9,455 bases of DNA, taken from Rhizobiales bacterium UBA697. GTDB lineage: Bacteria > Pseudomonadota > Alphaproteobacteria > Rhizobiales > Ancalomicrobiaceae. Position numbers and translations under genes: made by a program. Location: positions 1 through 9,455 of the forward strand of contig DBMN01000343.1 in NCBI GenBank assembly GCA_002298965.1. The letters run 5' to 3'. Under the pieces are notes generated by a model. The model was not told where the DNA came from. It ran no database searches and saw only the letters and a program-made list of their open reading frames with translations. Of this stretch, positions 1 through 6,141 are shown piece by piece. The first letter of the stretch is position 1. Every line of letters begins with the position of its first letter.

Positions 1-120
1 GCCGACGATGGCGACGGCGGCGAGGATCACGCCGAGATTGCCGCGACGCTTGGGCGGTCGTTCGTCGGGATCGGGCGGGGTGACGGGCGGAACCCAGAGA
101 ACCGGCAGATTGGACGACAT
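1..120 (-). CDS. Partial hypothetical membrane-anchored protein (N-terminus only)
   Basis: An ATG on the minus strand at 120 opens a frame that stays open to the window edge, giving the first 40 residues. The start reads MSSNLPVLWVPPVTPPDPDE, followed by a basic RPPKRRGN stretch at about 22-28 and a hydrophobic run (LGVILAAVAIVG) from 29 that looks like the start of a transmembrane segment. A proline-rich, then basic, then hydrophobic N-terminus suggests a short cytoplasmic tail followed by a membrane anchor. A GGAG motif (complement of 131-134) lies 10 nt before the ATG, slightly far but usable. I do not recognise the family, and the rest of the protein lies outside the window. It is divergent from slyX across about 200 bp. 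The frame is fairly secure because the composition is protein-like; the function is unknown. Confidence 0.6.
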   Translation of the reverse strand, partial: MSSNLPVLWVPPVTPPDPDERPPKRRGNLGVILAAVAIVG

Positions 121-314
121 GGGGGAAACGCTCCGAAGCGAAGCACCCCGGCAGAGCGGGGCGGCCGAGGCGGAGGATCGGCCGCGATCTCGGCGAGAGA
201 AGGGCAGCTCTTCGTCCGGATCGCGGCGGCGCGCGCCGTCGTGTCTCGCATTCGTTTCCATGGCGACGCTGGACAAGTGCCCCCGCCCGGACGATGGTCT
301 GCCCCCAGCCCGAC

Positions 315-318
315 GGAG
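315..318 (+). promoter_or_regulatory. Ribosome binding site that sets a TTG start for slyX
   Basis: GGAG lies 6 nt before the TTG at 325. The upstream ATG of the same frame, at 241, has no comparable Shine-Dalgarno sequence, and would add 28 residues rich in Arg and Pro that are not part of SlyX proteins. The site therefore favours translation from the TTG. Confidence 0.6.
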
Positions 319-324
319 CCCGCC

Positions 325-546
325 TTGACCGAACTCGAAGACGCCCTCGCCCGCATCGACCGCCTGGAGGCGACCATCGCCGATCAGGACCGCACCATCG
401 AGGAGCTGAACGCCATGGTGGTCCAGCAATGGAAGCGCATCGAGATCCTCGATCGCCGCACCGCCATGCTGTCCGACCAGCTGCTGGAGATGGAGAGCCG
501 CTCCGGCCTGTCGCGTCCCGCCGATCCGCCGCCGCCGCACTGGTGA
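325..546 (+). CDS. slyX: SlyX family small coiled-coil protein
   Basis: The 73-residue product starts (M)TELEDALARIDRLEATIADQ and ends in a proline tail, PPPPHW. SlyX family members are about 70 residues long, begin with an MT-LE type N-terminus, form one heptad-patterned helix, and end in a short proline-rich tail with aromatic or His residues; all of this is seen here. Residues 3-60 are an almost uninterrupted amphipathic helix with Leu, Ile and Met at heptad positions. The molecular role of SlyX is not known in general. The name comes from its position next to slyD in enterobacteria, which is not the case here. The start is TTG at 325, chosen for the GGAG 6 nt upstream and for the family N-terminus. 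The stop lies 10 bp from the stop of the convergent membrane protein gene, so the two transcripts probably overlap at their 3' ends. Confidence 0.85.
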   Translation: MTELEDALARIDRLEATIADQDRTIEELNAMVVQQWKRIEILDRRTAMLSDQLLEMESRSGLSRPADPPPPHW

Positions 547-556
547 GCGCGCCGGC

Positions 557-2182
557 CTATCGCGCCGGATCGAAGAGCCGATAGAGCCCGACATGGCCGC
601 GCGGCGTCAGGCGCCCGAGTTCGGGCAGCGACGCGGCATCGGTCTCGCCGATCGCCAGCACGTGGTCGAAGCGCGCGACGTGGTCCGCGAGGTCGCGGCC
701 GAACCACGCATAGGTCTGCCGCAGATCGAAGATCGTCGTCTTCGAATTCTCCGGCGCCTGCTGCAGCCGGTCGTCGCGGAAACGCAGCGGCTGCTGGCCC
801 GGATAGACGAAGAGCGACTGGACGACGATACTGCGCTCGATCACCGCATAGGCGGCGAGGTGATAGATCCCGGTGCGCCGCCGCCGTTCGGCATGGGTCA
901 GATCGCGGTTGGCGTCGGTCTGGACGACGAAGACCCGTTCGCCCGGCTTCACGGCGGCGAGCACCATGTCGAGATCCAGCCGCTCGCGGTCCGTCGCCGC
1001 CCAGCGCACCGCCGTCGCCGCCGAGGCGAAGCCGACCACGACGACGAGCATCGCCACCCAGGCGACCGCAAGACGCCTGCCGAAGAAAACCGACGTCTCG
1101 AGACTCGCCGCCAGGAACAGCGCCGCGACCAGCAGCGGCCGCCAGCCCGCCATGTGGACGCCGCCGAAACTGTTGGGCGTGACGGCGAAGAGCACCAGGG
1201 CCATCCAGATCGCCGGCAGCGCCCGCCGGTCGATCCTGAGCGCGCCGAGGGCCCAGGCCGGCAGCAGCAGGCCGATCACCAGCGTCAGAGCCGCCGCGTT
1301 GTGCCACCACGGGCCGATGTCGAGCAGCCGCTCGATCTGTCCGAGGCGGACGAGCGGGTCCTCGAAACCGCGCACCGACGTGTCGATCACCGCCCATTCG
1401 GTCCGCGTCGCCCGTTCGAAGACGAGGAGCCCCACCACCGGCACGATCTGCACCGCGTCGCGCGCCCAGCCGCGCAGGCGCTCGCCCATCCCCCCTCCCC
1501 GGCCGAGATCGCGCAGCCGCGCCCCGATCACCCACAGGCCGTAGGCGCCGAAGCCGGCGAGATGGGCGGTGTAGAGCAGTAGGCAGAAGATCGCCCCGCC
1601 GAAACCCCTGAGCCACGGCCGACGCTCGTCGATCGCCTCCCACCACGCCGCGGCGAAGAGCATCAGCGCCATCGCGAGGTTGAAGGAGAGGAAGCCGCGA
1701 TCGAAGCCGGAGTTGAAGACGAGCGGCACCGCGAGGAGCTGCGGCAGACCGATCCGCCGCCGCAACGCCCAGGACAGCGCCGCGACGCCGCCGACGGTCA
1801 GAAGGGCCGTGACGACGACATAGAGCCGCCCGGCGTCCCAGACGTCGAGCACGCGCCCGACGGCGACCATCCACAGATCGAAGGCGAGATTGGGCACGAG
1901 CCCCCAAGCCGAGCGGAAATGCGCCGCGACCGAAGGATCGTCGAGCCGGGTCAGGATCCAGCCGCGCGCCAGATGGTTGGGATAGTCCTGCAGGCCGAGA
2001 TGGACGAAGGCGCCGACCGGCCAGATCGCCAGTGCGAAGAGGACGAGCCCGATCGCCGCGACGACGCCCGAGGCCGGCCGCAACCCGCCGTCCGGCACCG
2101 CTCGGCGACGGGCGAGCAGACGGCGCACGGCCGAAGGCCGACCGCGCCCCTCGTCGGTGATGGCGTCCTGCGAGGTCCCCAT
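557..2182 (-). CDS. Polytopic membrane protein, GT-C-like architecture, function unknown
   Basis: 541 residues. After a basic cytoplasmic N-terminus (about 1-35, many Arg) there are roughly ten hydrophobic segments, at about 38-61, 96-112, 119-139, 146-157, 165-181, 194-217, 243-255, 293-313, 322-335 and 346-390 (the last probably two). A polar C-terminal domain follows, from about 395 to 541. The first non-cytoplasmic loop has the motif QDYPNHLAR at 65-73. An acidic residue in the first periplasmic loop is a hallmark of GT-C fold glycosyltransferases that use lipid-linked sugars, and the many-TM plus soluble C-terminal layout also fits. That assignment is inference: I recognise no named family. 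The ATG at 2182 has GAGGGGG 4 nt upstream and gives an N-terminus ending in a clean first TM. It lies 100 bp downstream of lepA on the same strand, so co-transcription is possible, though two hairpins lie between them. Confidence 0.75.
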   Translation of the reverse strand: MGTSQDAITDEGRGRPSAVRRLLARRRAVPDGGLRPASGVVAAIGLVLFALAIWPVGAFVHLGLQDYPNHLARGWILTRLDDPSVAAHFRSAWGLVPNLAFDLWMVAVGRVLDVWDAGRLYVVVTALLTVGGVAALSWALRRRIGLPQLLAVPLVFNSGFDRGFLSFNLAMALMLFAAAWWEAIDERRPWLRGFGGAIFCLLLYTAHLAGFGAYGLWVIGARLRDLGRGGGMGERLRGWARDAVQIVPVVGLLVFERATRTEWAVIDTSVRGFEDPLVRLGQIERLLDIGPWWHNAAALTLVIGLLLPAWALGALRIDRRALPAIWMALVLFAVTPNSFGGVHMAGWRPLLVAALFLAASLETSVFFGRRLAVAWVAMLVVVVGFASAATAVRWAATDRERLDLDMVLAAVKPGERVFVVQTDANRDLTHAERRRRTGIYHLAAYAVIERSIVVQSLFVYPGQQPLRFRDDRLQQAPENSKTTIFDLRQTYAWFGRDLADHVARFDHVLAIGETDAASLPELGRLTPRGHVGLYRLFDPAR

Positions 2183-2201
2183 CGCGCCCCCTCGTGTCCT
2201 G

Positions 2202-2228
2202 CCGTCGCGGCGAGGAGTGCCGCGACGG
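2202..2228 (-). other. Perfect 10-bp hairpin in the leader of the membrane protein gene
   Basis: CCGTCGCGGC (2202-2211) pairs perfectly with GCCGCGACGG (2219-2228) around a 7-nt loop. On the minus strand it falls between the lepA stop and the ribosome binding site (about 2187-2193) of the 541-residue membrane protein. There is no T-run after it in the minus direction, so it is not a standard Rho-independent terminator. It could act as a 3' stabiliser for lepA mRNA, a partial terminator, or a translation-control element. Confidence 0.5.
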
Positions 2229-2256
2229 ATGTCACCGCGAGACGAGGACCGAATGC

Positions 2257-2274
2257 CGTCCGACCGCGCGGACG
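2257..2274 (-). terminator. Weak hairpin just after the lepA stop
   Basis: CGTCCG (2257-2262) pairs with CGGACG (2269-2274) around a 6-nt loop, starting 8 nt past the lepA stop codon on the minus strand. The stem is short and no T-tract follows, so this is only a possible 3'-end structure. Confidence 0.25.
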
Positions 2275-2282
2275 ACGTGCCG

Positions 2283-4085
2283 TCAGGCCTCGACCTTCAG
2301 CACCTGGATGAAGGCTTCCTGCGGGATGTCGACCTTGCCGAACTGCCGCATGCGCTTCTTGCCCTCTTTCTGCTTGTCGAGGAGCTTGCGCTTGCGGGTG
2401 GCGTCGCCGCCGTAGCACTTGGCCGTCACGTCCTTGCGCAGCGCTCGGATCGTCTCGCGCGCCACGATCTTGCCGCCGATCGCCGCCTGGACGGGGATCT
2501 GGAACATGTGCGGCGGGATGACGTCCTTCAGCTTCTCGCAGATGGCGCGACCCCGGCTCTCGGCGCGGGTCTTGTGGACCAGCATGGAGAGCGCGTCGAC
2601 CGCCTCGCCGTTGACCAGGATCTGCAGCCGAACGAGGTCCGATTCGCGATAGTCGGCGATGTGATAGTCGAACGAGGCGTAGCCCTTCGACACCGACTTC
2701 AGCCGGTCGTAGAAGTCGAACACCACCTCGTTCAGCGGCAGCTCGTAGACCACCATGGCGCGCGAGCCGGCATAGGACAGGTCGAGCTGGACGCCGCGCT
2801 TGTCCTGGCAGAGCTTCAGGACGGAGCCGAGATACTCGTCCGGCGTCATGATCGTCGCCTTGATCCAGGGCTCCTCGATCTCGCGGATGCGGGTGACGTC
2901 GGGCATGTCGACCGGGTTGTGCAGCTCGATCTCCGAGCCGTCGACCAGCTTCATCTTGTAGACGACCGAGGGCGAGGTCGCGATCAGGTCGAGATTGAAC
3001 TCGCGCTCCAGACGCTCCTGGATGATCTCGAGATGGAGCAGGCCGAGGAAGCCGCAGCGGAAGCCGAAGCCGAGCGCCGCGGAGGTCTCCATCTCGAAGG
3101 TGAAGGAGGCGTCGTTGAGGCGCAGCTTGCCGACCGCGGTGCGCAGGTCCTCGAAGTCGGCGGCGTCGACCGGGAACAGGCCGCAGAACACCACCGGCTG
3201 GGTCGGACGGAAGCCCGGCAGCTTCTCGGCGCAGGGCTTGCGCTCGTCGGTGATGGTGTCGCCGACGCGGGTGTCGGCGACTTCCTTGATCGAGGCGTTG
3301 ATGAAGCCGATCTCGCCGGGGCCGAGCTCCTTGAGCTCCACCATCTTCGGGGTGAAGACGCCCATGCGCTCGACGTCGTAGGTGGCGCCGGCCTCCATCA
3401 TGCGGATCTTCTGACCCTTGCGCATGACGCCGTCGACGATGCGGACCAGCACGACGACGCCGAGATAGGTGTCGTACCAACTGTCGACCAGCATCGCCTT
3501 GAGCGGCGCCTCGCGGTCGCCCTTCGGCGCCGGCAGGCGGGTGACGATGGCTTCGAGCACGTCGCCGATGCCGATGCCGGTCTTGGCCGAGATCGGCACG
3601 GCATCGGAGGCGTCGATGCCGATCACCTCTTCGATCTGTTCCTTGACGCGGTCGCAGTCGGCCGCCGGCAGATCGACCTTGTTGAGGATCGGGACGATCT
3701 CGTGATTGTTGTCGAGCGCCTGGTAGACGTTGGCCAGCGTCTGCGCCTCGACGCCCTGGGAGGCGTCGACGACGAGCAGCGAACCCTCGCAGGCGGCGAG
3801 CGAACGGCTGACTTCGTAGGCGAAGTCGACGTGACCGGGCGTGTCCATGAGGTTCAGGACATAGGTCTCGCCGTCCTTGGCCTTGTAGTCGAGGCGCACG
3901 GTCTGCGCCTTGATGGTGATGCCGCGTTCGCGCTCGATCTCCATGTTGTCGAGCACCTGCTCGACCATTTCGCGCGTCTCGAGGCCGCCGGTCGTCTGAA
4001 TGAGACGGTCGGCCAACGTCGACTTGCCATGGTCGATGTGGGCGATGATGGAGAAGTTGCGGATGTGCTTCAGATCGGTCGTCAT
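2283..4085 (-). CDS. lepA: Elongation factor 4 (LepA), ribosomal GTPase
   Basis: 600 residues, the normal family length. LepA is a translational GTPase related to EF-G that acts on stalled or assembling ribosomes and is reported to influence initiation and 30S biogenesis. The N-terminus MTTDLKHIRNFSIIAHIDHG leads into the P-loop AHIDHGKST (15-23). Switch I region RERGITIKA (52-60), DTPGH (81-85), NKVD (135-138) and SAK (166-168) complete the GTPase set. The EF-G-like domains follow. The C-terminal domain unique to LepA is present, with its basic tail RKRKLLDKQKEGKKRMRQFG and an ending in VEA. The same frame extends upstream to 4199, but those 38 residues are basic and unlike LepA, so the ATG at 4085 is preferred although its Shine-Dalgarno is weak (CACGG). 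No leader peptide is visible, unlike the enterobacterial lepA-lepB arrangement. Confidence 0.98.
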   Translation of the reverse strand: MTTDLKHIRNFSIIAHIDHGKSTLADRLIQTTGGLETREMVEQVLDNMEIERERGITIKAQTVRLDYKAKDGETYVLNLMDTPGHVDFAYEVSRSLAACEGSLLVVDASQGVEAQTLANVYQALDNNHEIVPILNKVDLPAADCDRVKEQIEEVIGIDASDAVPISAKTGIGIGDVLEAIVTRLPAPKGDREAPLKAMLVDSWYDTYLGVVVLVRIVDGVMRKGQKIRMMEAGATYDVERMGVFTPKMVELKELGPGEIGFINASIKEVADTRVGDTITDERKPCAEKLPGFRPTQPVVFCGLFPVDAADFEDLRTAVGKLRLNDASFTFEMETSAALGFGFRCGFLGLLHLEIIQERLEREFNLDLIATSPSVVYKMKLVDGSEIELHNPVDMPDVTRIREIEEPWIKATIMTPDEYLGSVLKLCQDKRGVQLDLSYAGSRAMVVYELPLNEVVFDFYDRLKSVSKGYASFDYHIADYRESDLVRLQILVNGEAVDALSMLVHKTRAESRGRAICEKLKDVIPPHMFQIPVQAAIGGKIVARETIRALRKDVTAKCYGGDATRKRKLLDKQKEGKKRMRQFGKVDIPQEAFIQVLKVEA

Positions 4086-4222
4086 GGCGCCGTGGATACC
4101 AGCGCCGACAGCCGAAAGAAAGGCCCGCGGCGCGACTTTTCGGCCCTGCGCGGCCGTCGAGCCCCCACGATGTCGCACCACGCGCATGCGTTGCCGCACG
4201 CGACCGCGTCGCGCCTGTCACA

Positions 4223-4252
4223 TCAGAACTTCATTACATAAGAATGTTCTGA
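4223..4252. promoter_or_regulatory. Inverted repeat in the AT-rich core of the lepA / DUF2147-like divergent region
   Basis: TCAGAAC (4223-4229) and GTTCTGA (4246-4252) form a perfect 7-bp inverted repeat separated by 16 bp of AT-rich DNA (TTCATTACATAAGAAT). This is the only AT-rich patch in an otherwise GC-rich 267-bp region and lies 138 bp upstream of lepA and 101 bp upstream of the secreted protein gene. A half-site spacing of 23 bp, about two helical turns, suits a dimeric regulator. The core could hold -10 elements on either strand (for example TATGTA on minus, CATAAG on plus), but I could not find a convincing -35 partner. No specific regulator can be assigned. Confidence 0.4.
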
Positions 4253-4352
4253 ACTCGCGCCGTCGGAGGAGGGCCGTCACGACGGGCGAGCGGCCGACCG
4301 CGAGCGACCTCGGACGGGGACGTTGCGCTCGGGCACCCCGGAGACCGTTCCC

Positions 4353-4700
4353 ATGAATCTCAGATCCATCGCCCTCGCCGCCGCCGTCACCCTCGTCGCC
4401 GCGCCGGCCGTCGCCGCCGGCCCCGACGGGGTCTATTCCCGCCCCAACGGCACCACCGCCAAGGTCACCACCTGCGGCGGCAACCTCTGCGCCAAGGTGC
4501 AGGAATCCGGCTTCGACATGTTCATGACCGGCATCGCGCCCGCCGGCGACGGCAAGTGGAAGGGCGACATGAAGCATCCCGACATGCCGGGCTTCATGAC
4601 CTTCAACGGCACCGTCACCACCACGCCCGGCGGCCTGAAGATCCAGGGCTGCGCCGTCGGCCAGTCGATGTGCGATTCGGAGGTGTGGACGCGCAAGTGA
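4353..4700 (+). CDS. Small secreted DUF2147-like protein
   Basis: 115 residues. A Sec signal peptide is clear: MNLRSIALAAAVTLVAAPAV with likely cleavage after AVA at about residue 21-22. The mature part begins GPDGVYSRPNGTTAKV and carries CGGNLC at 41-46, resembling the pattern in DUF2147 proteins, where a G-W/Y start is followed by a short strand and a CGxxLC-like turn. The ending VWTRK matches the usual terminal WTR. The protein is shorter than many DUF2147 members and lacks part of the middle, so the assignment is moderate. Cys41, Cys46, Cys100 and Cys107 could form two disulfides in the periplasm. The ATG at 4353 has GGAGA 8 nt upstream (4340-4344); the upstream TTG at 4323 would place ten extra residues before the signal peptide and is rejected. 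The molecular function of the family is unknown. Confidence 0.8.
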   Translation: MNLRSIALAAAVTLVAAPAVAAGPDGVYSRPNGTTAKVTTCGGNLCAKVQESGFDMFMTGIAPAGDGKWKGDMKHPDMPGFMTFNGTVTTTPGGLKIQGCAVGQSMCDSEVWTRK

Positions 4701-4738
4701 GCGTCCCGCACGGCGACGTCGCCGCCGCCCCTCGCCGG

Positions 4739-4762
4739 CGATCCGGGCCTGCGCCCGGATCG
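4739..4762. terminator. Bidirectional hairpin between the DUF2147-like gene and irr
   Basis: CGATCCGGGC (4739-4748) pairs perfectly with GCCCGGATCG (4753-4762) around the tetraloop CTGC. It lies 38 nt past the plus-strand stop and 6 nt past the irr stop on the minus strand, where a shared transcription end is expected between convergent genes. The tail on the plus strand is only weakly T-containing (TCCCGTTC) and on the minus strand it has no T-run, so it is a GC-type terminator candidate rather than a canonical one. Confidence 0.55.
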
Positions 4763-4768
4763 TCCCGT

Positions 4769-5260
4769 TCACCGCTTGCGGCGCAGCCGGATCGTCACCT
4801 CGCAGCCGACGATCTCCATGCCCTCGGGCGGGGTCGGCAGGCGGTCGATGCCGACGTCGTCGGCCGAGACGTCCATCATCACGCCCTCGTCCTCGACGTA
4901 GAAATGGTGATGGCTGTCGACCCGGGTGTCGAAGAAGGACTTCGCCCCCGCCGCCGCGAGCTCGACCAGGAGGCCGGCCTCGGTGAACTGCTTCAGGGTG
5001 TTGTAGACGGTGGCGAGCGACACCTTCGCCCCCGCCGCCAGCGCTTCCGAATAGACCTGCTCGGCCGAGACGTGGCGATCGCCCTGGCTGAACAGCACGC
5101 CGACGAGATCGAGACGCTGGCGCGTCGGCCTCAGGCCATGGGCGCGCAGCCGCTCGACGGCGGGACCGTCGCGACGACCGATCGACACGACGACACCCTC
5201 GTCCGCGCCCCCGAAGGCGTCGTCGGACGGATCGGCGTAGGCTCTGGCGGCTTCGAACAT
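4769..5260 (-). CDS. irr: Iron response regulator Irr (Fur family)
   Basis: 163 residues. Irr is the haem-responsive Fur-family regulator of Rhizobiales that controls haem synthesis, iron storage and iron-using enzymes under iron limitation. Residues 39-100 are the winged-helix domain: LRAHGLRPTRQRLDLVGVLF, then RHVSAEQVY (62-70), then the recognition helix region SLATVYNTLKQFTEAGLL (81-98). The central HHH motif (His117-119, in DSHHHFYVEDE) is the histidine cluster linked to haem and metal binding in Irr. Unlike classical Fur it lacks paired CxxC motifs; the only cysteine is Cys153. The N-terminal haem regulatory motif with Cys-Pro known from Bradyrhizobium Irr is absent, as in Rhizobium-type Irr. 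The ATG at 5260 has GGAGAG 5 nt upstream. The gene is divergent from fabA, an arrangement I recall from other Rhizobiales. Confidence 0.93.
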   Translation of the reverse strand: MFEAARAYADPSDDAFGGADEGVVVSIGRRDGPAVERLRAHGLRPTRQRLDLVGVLFSQGDRHVSAEQVYSEALAAGAKVSLATVYNTLKQFTEAGLLVELAAAGAKSFFDTRVDSHHHFYVEDEGVMMDVSADDVGIDRLPTPPEGMEIVGCEVTIRLRRKR

Positions 5261-5292
5261 GCGGGCTCTCCGGTGGGTCGACGATTGATCAT

Positions 5293-5321
5293 ATAATGCG
5301 ACGCATTCGCAAATTCTGCAA
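5293..5321 (-). promoter_or_regulatory. sigma70-like promoter of irr
   Basis: On the minus strand, TTGCAG (complement of 5316-5321) is followed after exactly 17 nt by CATTAT (complement of 5293-5298). This is a good -35/-10 pair in the most AT-rich patch of the irr-fabA region. Transcription would begin near 5286, giving a leader of about 26 nt that contains the GGAGAG ribosome binding site. No equally good promoter was found for fabA; a weak pair CTTTCG (5377-5382) and TTAGGA (5400-5405), 17 nt apart, is the best plus-strand candidate. Confidence 0.55.
5295..5307. promoter_or_regulatory. Candidate operator: 6-1-6 dyad overlapping the irr -10
   Basis: AATGCG and CGCATT form a perfect inverted repeat around one central A. 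It covers most of the proposed irr -10 and part of the spacer, so a bound protein would block irr transcription. A 6-1-6 layout is the form of classical Fur-family boxes, though the bases differ from the usual GATAAT. A TGATCA palindrome at 5286-5291 sits next to it, near the expected transcription start. Autoregulation by Irr or control by another Fur-family protein is inference. Confidence 0.4.
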
Positions 5322-5486
5322 GGGCCGCCCGATCGCGACTGCGACCATGGACGCGTTCCCCCGCAGGTCCACGGATCTTTCGGCGGCTTCTCCCCTGTGT
5401 TAGGAAGGCGCCGAACCTCCGCTCGCCCCGAGGACGACGCCCGCGGGACGAGCCACCATCCCGATCAGGGGGAAGAAGAAGAGACG

Positions 5487-5993
5487 ATGTCCGAGCGCCC
5501 CTCCAGCCTCTCCTACGAAGACCTGCTCGCCTGCGGCCGCGGCGAGATGTTCGGCCCCGGCAACGCCCAGCTGCCGCTGCCGCCGATGCTGATGTTCGAT
5601 CGCATCGTGGAGATCTCCGAGACGGGCGGCGCCCACGGCGTCGGTCTGGTGCGCGCCGAGTTCGACATTCGTCCCGACCTCTGGTTCTTCCCCTGCCACT
5701 TCCAGGGCGACCCCGTCATGCCGGGCTGCCTAGGCCTCGACGCGCTGTGGCAGCTGACCGGCTTCTTCCTCGGCTGGCTCGGCCTGCCCGGCAAGGGCCG
5801 CGCCCTCGGCGTCGGCGAGGTGAAGTTCTCCGATCAGGTCCTGCCGACGACGAAGCTCGTCGAGTATCGCGTCGACCTGAAGCGCGTCTTCAAGACCAAG
5901 CTCAAGATGGGCATCGCCGACGGCACGCTTCTCGCCGACGGCAAGCCGATCTACGAGGTCAAGGACATGCGCGTCGGCCTGTTCCAGGCCTGA
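5487..5993 (+). CDS. fabA: 3-hydroxydecanoyl-ACP dehydratase/isomerase FabA
   Basis: 168 residues, close to the usual length of about 170. FabA dehydrates 3-hydroxyacyl-ACP and, at C10, isomerises trans-2- to cis-3-decenoyl-ACP, the branch point to unsaturated fatty acids in the cytosolic type II system. The signature FPCHFQGDPVMPGCLGLDAL holds the catalytic pair His71 and Asp85, equivalent to His70 and Asp84 of E. coli, and the substrate tunnel region WQLTGFFLGW follows. The start MSERPSSLSYEDLLACGRGE matches FabA; the frame opens 90 nt earlier, but the ATG at 5487 has a purine-rich GGGGGAAGAAGAAGAGAC just before it. It leads a same-strand cluster with fabB and fabI, and is divergent from irr. 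It ends 148 bp before fabB, a gap that holds a strong hairpin. Confidence 0.98.
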   Translation: MSERPSSLSYEDLLACGRGEMFGPGNAQLPLPPMLMFDRIVEISETGGAHGVGLVRAEFDIRPDLWFFPCHFQGDPVMPGCLGLDALWQLTGFFLGWLGLPGKGRALGVGEVKFSDQVLPTTKLVEYRVDLKRVFKTKLKMGIADGTLLADGKPIYEVKDMRVGLFQA

Positions 5994-6040
5994 TTTCCGC
6001 GAAGGGTCCGGCGCACGTCGCCGTGTTCCGTGATAGAGTT

Positions 6041-6066
6041 CTCCGCGCCGCCCGAGCGGCGCGGGG
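6041..6066 (+). other. GC-rich hairpin between fabA and fabB
   Basis: CCGCGCCGC (6043-6051) pairs perfectly with GCGGCGCGG (6056-6064) around the loop CCGA; a T-G and a C-G pair extend it to 6041-6066. No T-tract follows (GTCGAACGC), so a complete intrinsic terminator is unlikely. It may stabilise or define the 3' end of fabA mRNA, or attenuate transcription into fabB. Confidence 0.5.
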
Positions 6067-6097
6067 TCGAACGCCGATGGGCGGTTCGAAGTTCGAC
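6066..6097 (+). repeat. Three related hexamers upstream of fabB
   Basis: GTTCGA occurs at 6084-6089 and 6091-6096, a 7-nt period, and its complement TCGAAC at 6067-6072. The outer pair GTCGAAC (6066-6072) and GTTCGAC (6091-6097) is a perfect 7-bp inverted repeat. The cluster lies 45-75 nt before the fabB start, where an operator or a second RNA stem could act. Short repeats can arise by chance in GC-rich DNA, so this is tentative. Confidence 0.3.
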
Positions 6098-6141
6098 ACG
6101 AGCGCCGCCGGTGGGCGGACGCCAGCGAAAGAGGTGATCCC

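Noticed and set aside
384..1907. Alternative minus-strand frame of 507 codons overlapping the membrane protein
   Set aside because: It is extremely Arg, Ala and Gly-rich, without membrane segments, and also overlaps slyX. The 557-2182 frame shows a coherent TM pattern and a good ribosome binding site.
4086..4199. 38-residue N-terminal extension of LepA
   Set aside because: The residues are basic and not LepA-like, while the ATG at 4085 gives the standard family N-terminus and the normal length of 600.
2157..4241. Long open frame of 694 codons on the plus strand, antisense to lepA
   Set aside because: It mirrors the lepA reading frame in GC-rich DNA, where stop codons are rare in antisense frames. 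The product is dominated by Asp, Leu, Val, Arg and Gly in a low-complexity pattern, and lepA is unmistakable on the other strand.
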